Assembly: GCF_000730425.1 (NCBI RefSeq)
Contig: NZ_CP008896.1
Span: 434,001 to 498,000, forward strand
Length of the DNA: 64,000 nt
Direction of reading: 5' to 3'
Source: Pseudomonas fluorescens
GTDB taxonomy: Bacteria; Pseudomonadota; Gammaproteobacteria; Pseudomonadales; Pseudomonadaceae
Shown here: positions 1-8,927 of the stretch, piece after piece
Layout: each line of letters opens with the position of its first letter
How positions within the stretch are numbered: position 1 is the first letter of the stretch
Notes under the pieces: model-generated
Database searches by the model: none
What the model saw: the letters and a program-made list of their open reading frames with translations, nothing else
Told to the model about the DNA's origin: nothing
Translations under genes and position numbers: made by a program

Positions 1-443
1 GCCTCCTGCGAACTGGCCAGGCCGCGACTCAACAGTGGGCGGGCGAGGACAATGCGCCAGTCCTGGCCATTGTTGCTGACGCCGATATCGACGAATTGCG
101 GGTCCAGCACCACCCGGCAGAAACTCTCGCGCACCGCTTTCATCGCCGATTGCCAATCGCGCGGCCCGGACAGGCTGATCGCCTGCACATTGACCATCGG
201 GTAGGCCACCTGGGCCAGGGCTTGCTGCAAATCGCCGACATTGTTGACCGGCAACACCAGGCGCGGGTCGACCGCCAAGGGTGGCAACTCCTGGGAGCCC
301 TGGTCGCCACAGCGCTGCACCTGGCTGCGGTATTGGTTGATCGAGTCGATCAATTGACTCTCTTCGCTCGCCGACGCCGTGGCGCAAAACACCAGACTGG
401 CGGCCAGCGTCGTAACACCTATCATCAATGACAGCGCGCGCAT
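1..443 (-). CDS. CAP-domain (SCP-like) secreted protein, C-terminus outside window
   Basis: Reading the minus strand from an ATG at 443 gives an open frame that runs off the left edge (147 codons visible). The first ~27 residues form a signal peptide (hydrophobic core ending ATASA). The visible body contains YPMVNVQ, a single FCRV cysteine segment and DIGVSNNGQDWRIVLA, which fit the CAP/SCP fold common in Pseudomonas periplasmic or secreted proteins of unknown activity. The family call rests on these motifs only and the C-terminus is unseen. It is followed on the left by unknown sequence and is convergent with nothing visible. Confidence 0.6.
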   Translation of the reverse strand, partial: MRALSLMIGVTTLAASLVFCATASASEESQLIDSINQYRSQVQRCGDQGSQELPPLAVDPRLVLPVNNVGDLQQALAQVAYPMVNVQAISLSGPRDWQSAMKAVRESFCRVVLDPQFVDIGVSNNGQDWRIVLARPLLSRGLASSQE

Positions 444-523
444 GGACGTTTCCCTTGAGCATGAAAGTGCCCATGATGCGCGATGAAGGGGCGCAGATGC
501 ACCCCTTGGGCAACATTTTGCCC

Positions 524-1852
524 TCAGTTCTTGAATGTCGAGTGCTTGCGGCCCTGGTCACACAGGGCAAATACCACCACCAGCACCGACGCGATAGCGA
601 GGATGATCACTACGCCGTCCGTCGAGTGAGTGGTCGAGGCCGCGACCATCGACAGGGCACCCAGCGGCGCCAGGCCACCGGCGATGGCCGTACCGATTTC
701 ACGTCCGGTCCCGAAGCCCGAGGAGCGGGTCTGGGTCGGGAACTGACGGCTCAGGAACGAACCCTGGGGGGCAAACATCATCGGGGCGAGGATCCCGGTG
801 CCGATCCCGATGGCCAGGTAGATCATCAGGCTTTCACCAGTGTTCAACAGCGCCAGGAACGGGTAGGCGAACAGCAGCGAGAGCACACCGCCAAGTACCA
901 GTACCGACTTGCTGCTCCACTTGTCACACAGCCAGCCGAAGCACGGCACGGCGACAATGGCCACCAGGCTGGCGATGGTCACCGACAGCGAAGTGACATG
1001 CACGTCGACACCCTTGAACTGGGTGAGGTAGGCCAGGGAAAAAGTCTTGAAGATGTAGCTCAGGGCGTTGTAGCCAACCGCCACGAAGAACACCACCGCC
1101 AGGCCCTTGAGGTCATTTTTGAACAGGGCCTTGAGCGGCGAGACCTTGGCCTTGGCCGGCTCTTTGCTCAGCTCCTTGAACTCCGGGGTTTCCGGAATGC
1201 TGCTACGCACCCACAAGCCAACACCCACCAGGGCGATGCTGCAGATGAACGGAATGCGCCAGCCGCCGGCCAGCAGGAACTCATTGCCATTGATGGTCAG
1301 CAGGTACACGGTCAGCGATGACAGCAGCAAGCCCAGGTTCAACCCCAGCGCCGGCCAGGCCCCCTGGCTGCCGCGCTTGCCTTCTGAGGCGTGCTCGTAG
1401 GAGGTGACTGCTGCCCCCGACAACTCGGCACCGGCGCCCAGGCCCTGGATGATGCGGATAAACACCAGAATGATCGGCGCCCAGATGCCAATCGAGGCGT
1501 AGCTGGGGATCAGGCCGATCAGCGTGGTGCACACGCCCATCATGCAGAACGTCAGCACCAGCACATGCTTGCGGCCGAACTTGTCACCCAGGTAGCCGAA
1601 CAGGATGCCGCCGAAGGGGCGGGCGATAAAGCCGATGGCAAAGGTAGAGAAGGCCATCAGGGTCGCGGTTTTCGGGTCACTGTTATCAAAGAAGATCTTC
1701 GAAAAGACAATCGCTGCCATGGTTGCGTAGAGGTAGAAGTCGTACCACTCCAGCATCGAACCGAAAATGGTGGCGGCAGCGACCTTGCGCAGGCGCTTCT
1801 TGGTGTGTGCCGGGGTTTCCACCGTGGCCGGGTTGTGGGCTGTTGCCGTCAT
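524..1852 (-). CDS. MFS transporter, metabolite:H+ symporter (MHS) type
   Basis: This 442-aa protein has about 12 hydrophobic helices. EWYDFY at 35-40 and GYLGDKFGRK at 86-95 are the N-terminal signatures of the MHS family (ShiA/CitA/ProP-like proton symporters for organic acids or osmolytes). The ATG at 1852 has AGGAA seven bases upstream. It lies downstream of lhgO on the same strand, but a REP hairpin of ~110 bp separates them. A role in uptake of a dicarboxylate or 2-hydroxyacid connected with lhgO is inferred from position only; the substrate cannot be read from sequence. Confidence 0.85.
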   Translation of the reverse strand: MTATAHNPATVETPAHTKKRLRKVAAATIFGSMLEWYDFYLYATMAAIVFSKIFFDNSDPKTATLMAFSTFAIGFIARPFGGILFGYLGDKFGRKHVLVLTFCMMGVCTTLIGLIPSYASIGIWAPIILVFIRIIQGLGAGAELSGAAVTSYEHASEGKRGSQGAWPALGLNLGLLLSSLTVYLLTINGNEFLLAGGWRIPFICSIALVGVGLWVRSSIPETPEFKELSKEPAKAKVSPLKALFKNDLKGLAVVFFVAVGYNALSYIFKTFSLAYLTQFKGVDVHVTSLSVTIASLVAIVAVPCFGWLCDKWSSKSVLVLGGVLSLLFAYPFLALLNTGESLMIYLAIGIGTGILAPMMFAPQGSFLSRQFPTQTRSSGFGTGREIGTAIAGGLAPLGALSMVAASTTHSTDGVVIILAIASVLVVVFALCDQGRKHSTFKN

Positions 1853-1906
1853 GCTGTACTTCCTTCTCAGTCATTGTATTTATTAGGGTGTTGCGAACGC
1901 GCTCAA

Positions 1907-2017
1907 CTGTGGGAGCTGTCGAGCCTTGGCGCGGCTGCGATAGCGGTGGGGCAGGCGATACATGTGTTGCCTTTGCCGCCGCGATCGCAGCCTCGCGGGG
2001 CGAGACAGCTCCCACAG
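1907..2017. repeat. REP-type inverted repeat (GTGGGAGC class)
   Basis: TGTGGGAGCTGTC at the left and GACAGCTCCCACAG at the right form the outer arms of an imperfect hairpin, with inner complementary segments (GGCTGCGAT against ATCGCAGCC). It sits between lhgO and the MHS transporter gene, both on the minus strand, so it may trim or stabilise a shared transcript. Elements of this shape recur through the window. Confidence 0.7.
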
Positions 2018-2036
2018 GGGATTTGTGTCGGGGCTT

Positions 2037-3230
2037 TCAGCTGGGCTTGAACAGGCGGTCGGCGATCATTTCGCCGATCGGAATGGCCGAGGTGGCCGCC
2101 GGTGAAGGCGCATTGCACACGTGCAACATGCGCGGCGTCTGGGCGAACAGGAAATCGTGCACCAGGGTGCCGTCGCGCATCACCGCCTGGGCGCGGATCC
2201 CGGCTTCGTAGGGCAGCAGGTCATCGAGTTCCAGGGACGGGCAATACTTGCGGCATTGCTCCAGGTAGCCGGACTTGAACAGCGAGTTCTTCATTTCCAC
2301 GCTGCCGGAACCGAGGTTCTGCCAGAGGGTTTTCCAGAAACCGGGGAAGCGCGCGTACTCGGCCACATCCTTCCAGTTGACCGAAAACTTCTTGTAGTTC
2401 TCCCGGCCCAGGCCCAGTACGGCATTGGGGCCGACGGTGACGCTGCCATCGATCATGCGGGTCAGGTGCACCCCCAGGAACGGCAATTGCGGATCCGGGA
2501 TCGGGTAGATCAAGTGGCTGACGATGTTGTTTTTCGACGCGGGCAGGCGGAAGTATTCACCACGGAACGGGATGATCTGGTGGTCGATATCGATCCCGGC
2601 CAGGGTCGCCAGGCGGTCTGACTGCAGGCCGGCGCACACGACCAGGTGCCGTGCTTGCCAGGCGCCGTCGTGGGTGCTGATGGTGACTTTGTCGGTGTCT
2701 TCAGCGATGGCGGTGACGGTTTTTTCCAGGCAGATCTCACCGCCCTTGCGGCGAATCACCCCGGCCATGGTTTCGCAGACCTGGCGATAGTCGACAATCC
2801 CGGTGGCGTCGAGGAACAGCCCGCCAAGGCCGATGATATTCGGCTCGCGGGCACGCAGTTGATCGGCATCCAGGCGCTCGACGTTCATCCCATTGAGTTG
2901 TGAGCGTGCATACAGCGCTTCCATGCGTTGCACTTCCAGAGCGCTGGACGCCACCAGCAACTTGCCGCACACCTCGAACTTGATTCCATGTTCGCGGCAG
3001 AACTGTTTGGTGGCCTCGGCGCCGCGCTTGCACAGATCCGCCTTGAGACTGCCCGGCGCGTAGTAGATGCCGGCATGGATCACACCACTGTTGTGGCCGG
3101 TCTGGTGCCTGGCCAGCAGCGCTTCCTTTTCCAGGATCACCAGTGACGCATTGGGCTGGCGCTTGAGCAGCTCCATTGCGGTGGCCAGGCCGACAATGCC
3201 ACCGCCGATGATGCAAAAGTCATAAATCAT
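2037..3230 (-). CDS. lhgO: L-2-hydroxyglutarate oxidase
   Basis: This 397-aa FAD flavoprotein has a DAO-type fold. The dinucleotide-binding GGGIVG is at 9-14 and HNSGVIHAGIYY at 46-57 is characteristic of LhgO/L2HGDH. The enzyme oxidises L-2-hydroxyglutarate to 2-oxoglutarate and passes electrons to O2 or the quinone pool at the inner membrane. Length and C-terminal end (SAIPIGEMIADRLF) match full-length family members. The divergent neighbour to the right is a FadR-type regulator on the same strand. A 15-bp element identical to one in front of that regulator lies 39-53 bp upstream of the lhgO start. Confidence 0.93.
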   Translation of the reverse strand: MIYDFCIIGGGIVGLATAMELLKRQPNASLVILEKEALLARHQTGHNSGVIHAGIYYAPGSLKADLCKRGAEATKQFCREHGIKFEVCGKLLVASSALEVQRMEALYARSQLNGMNVERLDADQLRAREPNIIGLGGLFLDATGIVDYRQVCETMAGVIRRKGGEICLEKTVTAIAEDTDKVTISTHDGAWQARHLVVCAGLQSDRLATLAGIDIDHQIIPFRGEYFRLPASKNNIVSHLIYPIPDPQLPFLGVHLTRMIDGSVTVGPNAVLGLGRENYKKFSVNWKDVAEYARFPGFWKTLWQNLGSGSVEMKNSLFKSGYLEQCRKYCPSLELDDLLPYEAGIRAQAVMRDGTLVHDFLFAQTPRMLHVCNAPSPAATSAIPIGEMIADRLFKPS

Positions 3231-3268
3231 GTGTGGGGCTACCTAGATCAGTGTATTTCAGTCTGCTT

Positions 3269-3283
3269 ATCAGGTTGTCAGAC
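3269..3283. promoter_or_regulatory. Putative GntR/FadR operator upstream of lhgO
   Basis: atcaggttgtcagac here is identical to positions 4069-4083 upstream of the adjacent GntR-family gene. Its core TTGTCAGAC(T)A is one base from the palindrome TTGTC-N-GACAA, the usual shape of FCD-type GntR operators. It lies about 40 bp upstream of the lhgO start codon, where it could cover a promoter. Confidence 0.6.
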
Positions 3284-3342
3284 TAATGGTGTTGTTAAAA
3301 AAACGGCGCGCCCGCAGGCACGCTTCACGGGTGTGGGATCAA

Positions 3343-4053
3343 TCAGTGGGTAGCGGGCAGCTCCAGTTGCAGGCGTTTGGCGGCCGCCCGCAAATGCGCC
3401 TCGGCAGCCGCGGCGGCGCCTTGGGGGTCGGCGTCAACGATGGCCTGGTACAAAGCCTGGTGTTCCTGGGTGGCATCCGCCGAGCCGCTGGCAAAGCGCG
3501 ATGCGGAGTTTTCCCAGGCGGCCTTGCGGGCGCTGGCCAACTGGCTGCGCAAAAAGTCGTGGAAGGCGACGAAGTATTCGTTTTTGCTGGCGTCGGCGAT
3601 GGCCCGGTGAAATTCCACGTCGGCCAGTGCAGCGGCTTCAAAGTCCGCGCGCTTGTCGTGCATTTCCTGCAAGGCCTGTTTCATGCGCTGCAGGTCGCCG
3701 GCGTCGCGGCGTTGGGCAGCAATGGAGGCAGCCTGGGTTTCGATCCACAGGCGCACTTCGAACATTTGCGCGAGGTCGGGGCGCCGGCCGTTCTTCTCCG
3801 GAAAACGGAACACCGTGCCGGCCGGGGTCTGCGAAATGAACGAGCCCAAGCCTCGCCGGGCGGTCAGCACGCCATCGGCCTTGAGCTGGGCAATCGCCTC
3901 GCGCACCACCGAACGGCTGACATTCAGTTGCTCTGCCAGTTGCTGCTCGGTAGGCAGGCGCGACTCGGGCGCGAGGTGTCCGGAGTCAATCTCGGCCCGT
4001 ATGGCGCTGACAACACGCACGACGAGGGAATCTGGACGCTGGAGCTCAAGCAT
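3343..4053 (-). CDS. GntR/FadR-family transcriptional regulator (FCD domain)
   Basis: This 236-aa protein has an N-terminal winged helix (about 10-70; LPTEQQLAEQLNVSRSVVRE is typical GntR) followed by an all-helical FCD effector domain with metal-binding-like residues (EFHRAI, EHQALYQAI). It probably represses lhgO and itself, since an identical 15-bp operator-like sequence occurs upstream of both genes. The effector is plausibly 2-hydroxyglutarate or a related acid (inference). The start codon ATG at 4053 lies 16 bp from the operator. Confidence 0.88.
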   Translation of the reverse strand: MLELQRPDSLVVRVVSAIRAEIDSGHLAPESRLPTEQQLAEQLNVSRSVVREAIAQLKADGVLTARRGLGSFISQTPAGTVFRFPEKNGRRPDLAQMFEVRLWIETQAASIAAQRRDAGDLQRMKQALQEMHDKRADFEAAALADVEFHRAIADASKNEYFVAFHDFLRSQLASARKAAWENSASRFASGSADATQEHQALYQAIVDADPQGAAAAAEAHLRAAAKRLQLELPATH

Positions 4054-4068
4054 GGCAAAACCTAGGTA

Positions 4069-4085
4069 ATCAGGTTGTCAGACAA
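4069..4085. promoter_or_regulatory. Putative autoregulatory GntR operator
   Basis: The 15-bp atcaggttgtcagac is repeated from 3269-3283. Here it continues into a complete TTGTC-A-GACAA palindrome (4075-4085). It sits 16 bp upstream of the GntR-family start codon, as expected for autorepression. Confidence 0.6.
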
Positions 4086-4107
4086 TAGCCGTTACGATTT
4101 TCCCTTG

Positions 4108-5328
4108 TCAAGGCGCCGTGCTGGCCTGCAGCGTTTTGACCCGGTGGGCGACGGCCAGCAACAGCGCCAGCACGACCAGCCCCGATGCGACCCCGAAGGC
4201 CATGCGCAGGCCCAGGCCAACCGCTGTGGGCAAGGCCGAATGGATGTCGCCGGTGCCCCAGGCAAACACCGCACCCAACGCCCAGGCGCCGAGAATCAGG
4301 CCCAGATTGCGCGACAGGGTCAGCCAGCCTGCAATCACCCCGCGTCGATCCGCCGACACGTTGCTCATCACCGCCGTGTTGTTGGCCGCCTGGAATTGCG
4401 CGTAGCCCAGGGTGAGGGTCGCCAGCGCGCCGATATAACCGGCAGTGCCCAGGGCAACCAATGCCAGCGCCAGGCAGCCGGCCAGCATCAACAGCAGGCC
4501 GCCAAGCGTCGTGGCGTAACTGCCGCAGCGGTCGGTCAGACGTCCGGCCGGTACTCCCGCCAGCGCCGCGATACAGGGGCCGACGGCCATTGCCAGGCCC
4601 ATCTGTGCGGGATCGAGTCCTACCCCATGGCTCAGGTAAAACGGCCCGGCAACCAGGGTGGTCATCATCACGGCAGCCACCAGCGTACTCAGGCCCAGCC
4701 TGGCGCCCAGGGCTCGGTCATGGAGTGTCGCGAACACACTAAAGCGACCGGCGCCCATTGGTTGTGGATCTCTATCGGCCCGCGCGCGTTGCACCAGCAC
4801 AAAAGCGAGGGCGGCCAACGGCAGCATGATCAAAAACAGTGCGCGCCAGCCAGACACGGCAATCAGCGCGCCACCGATGGCTGGCCCCAAGCCGGTACCT
4901 ACCGCAGACAGAGTCCCCAGCAAACCCATGGCGCGCCCGGTCTGGGCCTTGGGCACGGTGGCCGCGACCAGTGCCATGGTCATGGCCATCATGATCGCCG
5001 CGCCCACCCCTTGCAGCGCCCGCGCGCCAATCAGCATGCCAAGGGAGGCTGCGACACTGCACAGGGCGCACGCCACGGCGAACACCAGCACACCCGCCAA
5101 CAGCAGGCGGCGATGCCCGAAGCGGTCCCCCAGGCGCCCGACGCTCACCAGCACGGCGGTGATCGCCAGCAAATAGCTCAGAACCACCCATTGCACTGCC
5201 CCAAAGGCAGCAGCAAAGGTCTCGGCCATCTGGGGCAGGCCGACATTAGCAATGCTGGTGCCCAACGAGGCCAGCAGCATGCACATTGACAAACCGGCGA
5301 GCGCGCCGCGTGGGGTAGGGGGCGTCAT
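4108..5328 (-). CDS. MFS drug/metabolite exporter (DHA-type)
   Basis: This 406-aa protein has about 12 transmembrane helices. GRLGDRFGHRR at 64-74 is the MFS cytoplasmic loop 2-3 motif, and the GPAIGGALI segment is the antiporter motif C of drug:H+ antiporters. It is transcribed divergently from a LysR regulator 119 bp away, a common arrangement in which the LysR protein controls the pump. The substrate is unknown. Confidence 0.85.
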   Translation of the reverse strand: MTPPTPRGALAGLSMCMLLASLGTSIANVGLPQMAETFAAAFGAVQWVVLSYLLAITAVLVSVGRLGDRFGHRRLLLAGVLVFAVACALCSVAASLGMLIGARALQGVGAAIMMAMTMALVAATVPKAQTGRAMGLLGTLSAVGTGLGPAIGGALIAVSGWRALFLIMLPLAALAFVLVQRARADRDPQPMGAGRFSVFATLHDRALGARLGLSTLVAAVMMTTLVAGPFYLSHGVGLDPAQMGLAMAVGPCIAALAGVPAGRLTDRCGSYATTLGGLLLMLAGCLALALVALGTAGYIGALATLTLGYAQFQAANNTAVMSNVSADRRGVIAGWLTLSRNLGLILGAWALGAVFAWGTGDIHSALPTAVGLGLRMAFGVASGLVVLALLLAVAHRVKTLQASTAP

Positions 5329-5447
5329 GGGATTTCCTTGTTCTGCACCGTGGCCGTTGCCCGCACTCTACGGCGGCGCCTAACATGGCGGAAGACGCAG
5401 CGGTTGCACGTTATAGGTGCGTCAAACGCCTGATGAGGATTACCGCC

Positions 5448-6353
5448 ATGTCGCTTCCCGACTTCAACCTGCTGATTACCCTGGACGTGCTGCTGGCCGA
5501 AGGCAGCGTGGCCCGTGCTGCCCAACGCCTGGGCCTGAGCCCTTCGGCCATGAGCCGGGCGTTGGCGCGGCTGCGTGAAACCACCGGCGATCCACTGTTG
5601 GTGCGCGCGGGCCGCGGCCTGGTGCCGACGCCCCGCGCCCTGGCGTTGCGCGATCAGGTCAGCCAACTGGTGCAGGATGCCGAGGTGCTGCTGCGCCCGC
5701 TGCAGGGCCTGGACCTCAAGGGCTTGGTGCGCACCTTTGTGCTGCGCACCAGCGAAGGTTTCGTCGAAAGTTTCGGCCCGGCGCTGCTTGCCCATATCGC
5801 CGGGCAGGCGCCAGGGGTGCGCCTGCATTTTGTGCACAAGCCCGGTACGCCGCTGCGCGACAGCGGCGCGGACCTGGAAACCGGTGTGGTCGATAGCACC
5901 GCCAACCCGCAAGCCCTCACGCAATTACTGTTTCGCGACCGCTTTATCGGTGTGGTGCGCGCCGGCCATCCACTGAGCCAAGGCCCGATCACGGCCGCGC
6001 GTTACGCTGGCGGTCGGCATATTTATGTGTCCCGACGCGGGCGTGAGCGCGGGCAGATTGACGATGCGCTTGAGGCACAGGGCCTGACGCGAGACATAGC
6101 GACCATCGTCACCGGGTTCTCCACGGCCGTGGCGCTGGCGCATAGAACCGACCTGATCGCCAGTGTTCCCGAACGCTACACCAGCGGCCTGCGCGATGGG
6201 CTGTTCAGCTTTGCCCTGCCGGTGGAGGTCCCGCCGTTCAGCGTGGCGATGCTCTGGCATCCGCGGCTGGATGCCGACCTGGCCCATCGCTGGTTGCGCG
6301 GCTGTTTGCGCGAGGTGTGCGGCGCAGAACAGGTACAATCCCCACAGCCTTGA
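5448..6353 (+). CDS. LysR-family regulator, divergent from MFS pump
   Basis: This is a 301-aa protein if translated from the ATG at 5448, which is preceded by GAGG about ten bases upstream. In-frame upstream ATGs at 5385 and 5433 lack as good a site. An N-terminal winged HTH (about 3-62; GSVARAAQRLGLSPSAMSRA) is followed by a substrate-binding domain. The sequence resembles the NodD/LinR-type branch of LysR regulators. It probably controls the MFS gene at 4108-5328. Confidence 0.87.
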   Translation: MSLPDFNLLITLDVLLAEGSVARAAQRLGLSPSAMSRALARLRETTGDPLLVRAGRGLVPTPRALALRDQVSQLVQDAEVLLRPLQGLDLKGLVRTFVLRTSEGFVESFGPALLAHIAGQAPGVRLHFVHKPGTPLRDSGADLETGVVDSTANPQALTQLLFRDRFIGVVRAGHPLSQGPITAARYAGGRHIYVSRRGRERGQIDDALEAQGLTRDIATIVTGFSTAVALAHRTDLIASVPERYTSGLRDGLFSFALPVEVPPFSVAMLWHPRLDADLAHRWLRGCLREVCGAEQVQSPQP

Positions 6354-6380
6354 TGCGAAACACCAGGAAACAGGAATTCG

Positions 6381-7064
6381 ATGTTCACCCTTACCCATTA
6401 CGCAACCCCATGTCCCGAGCCCGTCAACAGTCAGATCCTGCAGATGGTGGTCGACTACCTGACCGATATCAGTAGCGTCGCCATTCCCCCGAGCAACCTG
6501 TTGTACAACATCTACCAGTATGCAATCGGCTACGAAGTGCACCTGTACCTGGAGGCGGTGGGTGGGGCCAAGGGCATTGCGGTCGAGCTGATCGTCGCGA
6601 TGGACCGGCAGGACCCGGCCAAGGTCGTCGGCTTCTTGCTGTACCTGCCGGTCAAGGACGATCCCCAGGCTTGCGGCGTGGCGTATATGGCGGTGCACGC
6701 CAGCCATCGTCGCCAGGGTGTGGCGCGGGCGATGATCGATGAGATGCTCGGCCGTTACCCCCACGGCGAACTGACCTGCGCCGTGGAAAAAGTCCCGGCC
6801 TTCACCTCCATGGGCTTTCAGGTGCGTGGTGTGCGTGGCACCCAGGTGTTGATGAATACCCGCGACTACAGCACCGGTGGCCTGATGGGGGTGTTGGATG
6901 TGGCGTCGATCTACAGCTCGCTGGAGGTGCGGCAAATCCACACTTACCTGCTACACAAACACGGCAAGCGCGCGATGATCGACGCCGAAAAACAGCGCGA
7001 CCGGCATTTCGACCAGATGACCCGCAAGGCCCGGTTGTTTGTACAGAGCTGCTTTCCCGTGTAG
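6381..7064 (+). CDS. GNAT-family N-acetyltransferase
   Basis: This 227-aa protein has a central GNAT domain. The acetyl-CoA pyrophosphate loop is HRRQGVA at ~109-115, preceded by the VAYMAVHASH strand. The N-terminal ~50 and C-terminal ~70 residues (rich in Tyr, Lys and Arg) lie outside the core. It starts 28 bp after the LysR gene on the same strand and may share its transcript. The substrate is unknown. A REP hairpin begins within its TAG stop codon. Confidence 0.75.
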   Translation: MFTLTHYATPCPEPVNSQILQMVVDYLTDISSVAIPPSNLLYNIYQYAIGYEVHLYLEAVGGAKGIAVELIVAMDRQDPAKVVGFLLYLPVKDDPQACGVAYMAVHASHRRQGVARAMIDEMLGRYPHGELTCAVEKVPAFTSMGFQVRGVRGTQVLMNTRDYSTGGLMGVLDVASIYSSLEVRQIHTYLLHKHGKRAMIDAEKQRDRHFDQMTRKARLFVQSCFPV

Positions 7065-7144
7065 GAGCCGGCTTGCCGGCGATGGCCTCCTTGAGCTCTG
7101 TGCACATCCAAATGCCGTCATCGCCGGCAAGCCGGTTCCTACAG
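7061..7144. repeat. REP inverted repeat pair (GTAGGAGCCGGCTTGCCGGCG class)
   Basis: GTAGGAGCCGGCTTGCCGGCGATGG (left) and its near-complement ending CCGGTTCCTAC (right) are separated by ~33 bases, forming a REPIN-like doublet. The right arm overlaps the 3' end of the next minus-strand gene. It may act as a bidirectional end for convergent transcripts. Confidence 0.75.
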
Positions 7145-7537
7145 GGATGGGGTGTCGCGAAAAAGGTCGTGGGCATCGAGTAACCGGTACGCAATTTCCG
7201 GCCGTTTCTCCAGCCCTTTGCGAATCGCCGCCGGAATCGACTGCCGGGTCTTGCGACACAGCCCCGGCAGTTCGTCGATCACGATCTGGATCCCGCGCAT
7301 GCTTTTGACTTCGGTATGGCCAGGGGCGATATGCACGCGGATGCCCAGTTGCTGGTGCATCAGGTGCTGCATACGTTCCAGATCGGCCAGGCTTTGCAGG
7401 TTTTCCAGGCGTTCGAGCAGCTTTTTTTCTTCCTGGCGGGTCAATTGCAGGATGCGCTGGTCGGTACCGGGTGCCTCGAGCAATTGCTCGCGCTCGCAGT
7501 CACATACAGCAGGTGGGCAGGGTTGGCGAATTGTCAT
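7139..7537 (-). CDS. Conserved hypothetical protein with N-terminal CxC motif
   Basis: This protein of 132 aa starts at the ATG at 7537, which has GGGAGGGAG about five bases upstream; a GTG at 7543 is the alternative. Near the N-terminus is a short CDCE motif. A charged helical middle (RQEEKKLLERLENLQSLADLER) suggests a coiled coil, followed by a compact C-terminal half. There is no signal peptide or membrane segment. I do not recognise the family. It lies 32 bp downstream of the EPSP synthase gene on the same strand and may be co-transcribed with it. Confidence 0.6.
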   Translation of the reverse strand: MTIRQPCPPAVCDCEREQLLEAPGTDQRILQLTRQEEKKLLERLENLQSLADLERMQHLMHQQLGIRVHIAPGHTEVKSMRGIQIVIDELPGLCRKTRQSIPAAIRKGLEKRPEIAYRLLDAHDLFRDTPSL

Positions 7538-7569
7538 GATCACTCCCTCCCCACGCTGTTGATGACGGC

Positions 7570-8826
7570 TTAGTAGGTCAGTTGCACGCCCAGGCTACCC
7601 AGGGCATTCCAGTATTGAGGGTAGGTCTTGCCTACGCAGTCGGGGTCCTGGATCCGGATGCCCGAGACTTTCAGGCCCGCCAGTGCGAAGCACATGGCGA
7701 TACGGTGGTCGGCATGGGTGTCGATCAGCGCGGTGCACGCGGTGCCGGCCAGTGTCGGATCGCTGGCCACCAGCAAGTCGTCACCGATAAGGGTCGCCAG
7801 CCCCGGGCGGATCTCGTTGAGACCGTCATGCAGCGCCTGCACCCGGTCGCATTCCTTGACCCGCAGGTTGGCCAGTTCGGTGAAGCGCACCGGGGTGTTG
7901 TTGAACGCCGCCAGCACCGCCAGGGTGGGGATCGCGTCCTGCATCTGCGAGCCGACCACCGTGGCCGGCATCTGCGGGAACCGGGCGATCACGGCCTGGG
8001 CCTTGGCGTCGGGTTGGGTGAAGTCCTCTGGGGCCACGCCCAGGTCGATACGGCCGCCGGTGAGTACTTCGGCGGCCCACAAGTAGGTGGCGGCAGATGC
8101 ATCGGGCTCGATCAGGTAATCGTTGGCGGTATAGCCGGTAGGGGCCACGCGCCAGGTGCTGTCGTTGAGCACGTCCACCTGGGCGCCAAACGCGCGCATG
8201 CAGTCCAGGGTCAGGTCGACATAGCCACGGGCGCCGATGTCCTTGCCGGTCAGGGCCACTTCGATAGGCGCTTCACCGCAGGCGGCGAGCATCAGCAGTG
8301 CCGACACGTACTGGCTGGACAGGCCGCCGTCGATTTCGAAGCGCTTGGCCTGGACCCGGCCGCTGCCATGCACAGTCACCGGCGGGCAGCCGGTGGGGCT
8401 TTGCACCTGGATGCCGTTGTGGTTCAGGGTCGCCAGCAGCGGGCCGATAGGGCGCTTTTGCATGTACTCGTCGCCGTCGAGTACCACAGTGCCTTCCACG
8501 GTCGCCACGGCGGCCGTGAGGAAGCGCATCGCGGTGCCGGCATTGCCGAGGAACAGCGGCTGCGCCGGCAGTTGCAGCTTGCCGTGGCCGGTGACGACGA
8601 AGGTGACGTCATCCGGTTCATCGATGGTCACGCCCATCTGGCGCAAGGCCACGGACATATGCCGGGTATCGTCGCTTTTGAGCGCGCCACTCAGGCGGCT
8701 GGTGCCCTTGGCCAGGGCTGCCAGCAACAGGGCGCGGTTGGTAATGGATTTGGAGCCGGGAGGCGCTACCTTGCCGTGCAATGGAAAGTTGGGCGGTGTC
8801 ACGGTCACGGTTTTCTGCGAACTCAA
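7570..8826 (-). CDS. aroA: Stand-alone 3-phosphoshikimate 1-carboxyvinyltransferase (EPSP synthase)
   Basis: This enzyme catalyses the sixth shikimate step (shikimate-3-phosphate + PEP to EPSP). The full-length EPSPS fold shows PGSKSITNR at ~23-31, GNAGTAMRF at ~94-102, the NLRVKECDR loop and DTHADHRIAM near the C-terminus. The likely start is TTG at 8826 with AGGAG nine bases upstream; another TTG at 8847 is in frame. In pseudomonads the housekeeping EPSPS is usually fused to prephenate dehydrogenase, so this free-standing copy is probably a paralogue. The Pro that follows AMR in E. coli AroA (P101) is Phe here, at a position known to influence glyphosate sensitivity. Confidence 0.9.
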   Translation of the reverse strand: MSSQKTVTVTPPNFPLHGKVAPPGSKSITNRALLLAALAKGTSRLSGALKSDDTRHMSVALRQMGVTIDEPDDVTFVVTGHGKLQLPAQPLFLGNAGTAMRFLTAAVATVEGTVVLDGDEYMQKRPIGPLLATLNHNGIQVQSPTGCPPVTVHGSGRVQAKRFEIDGGLSSQYVSALLMLAACGEAPIEVALTGKDIGARGYVDLTLDCMRAFGAQVDVLNDSTWRVAPTGYTANDYLIEPDASAATYLWAAEVLTGGRIDLGVAPEDFTQPDAKAQAVIARFPQMPATVVGSQMQDAIPTLAVLAAFNNTPVRFTELANLRVKECDRVQALHDGLNEIRPGLATLIGDDLLVASDPTLAGTACTALIDTHADHRIAMCFALAGLKVSGIRIQDPDCVGKTYPQYWNALGSLGVQLTY

Positions 8827-8927
8827 GGTACAAGGCTCCTGATTCAAGGCGCGGTGGCTGGGAGTGGCCGGCTGGCGGAGACGAATAATCGACCATCCGG
8901 CAGGGCAGGGTCAAATCATGCGCGGGT

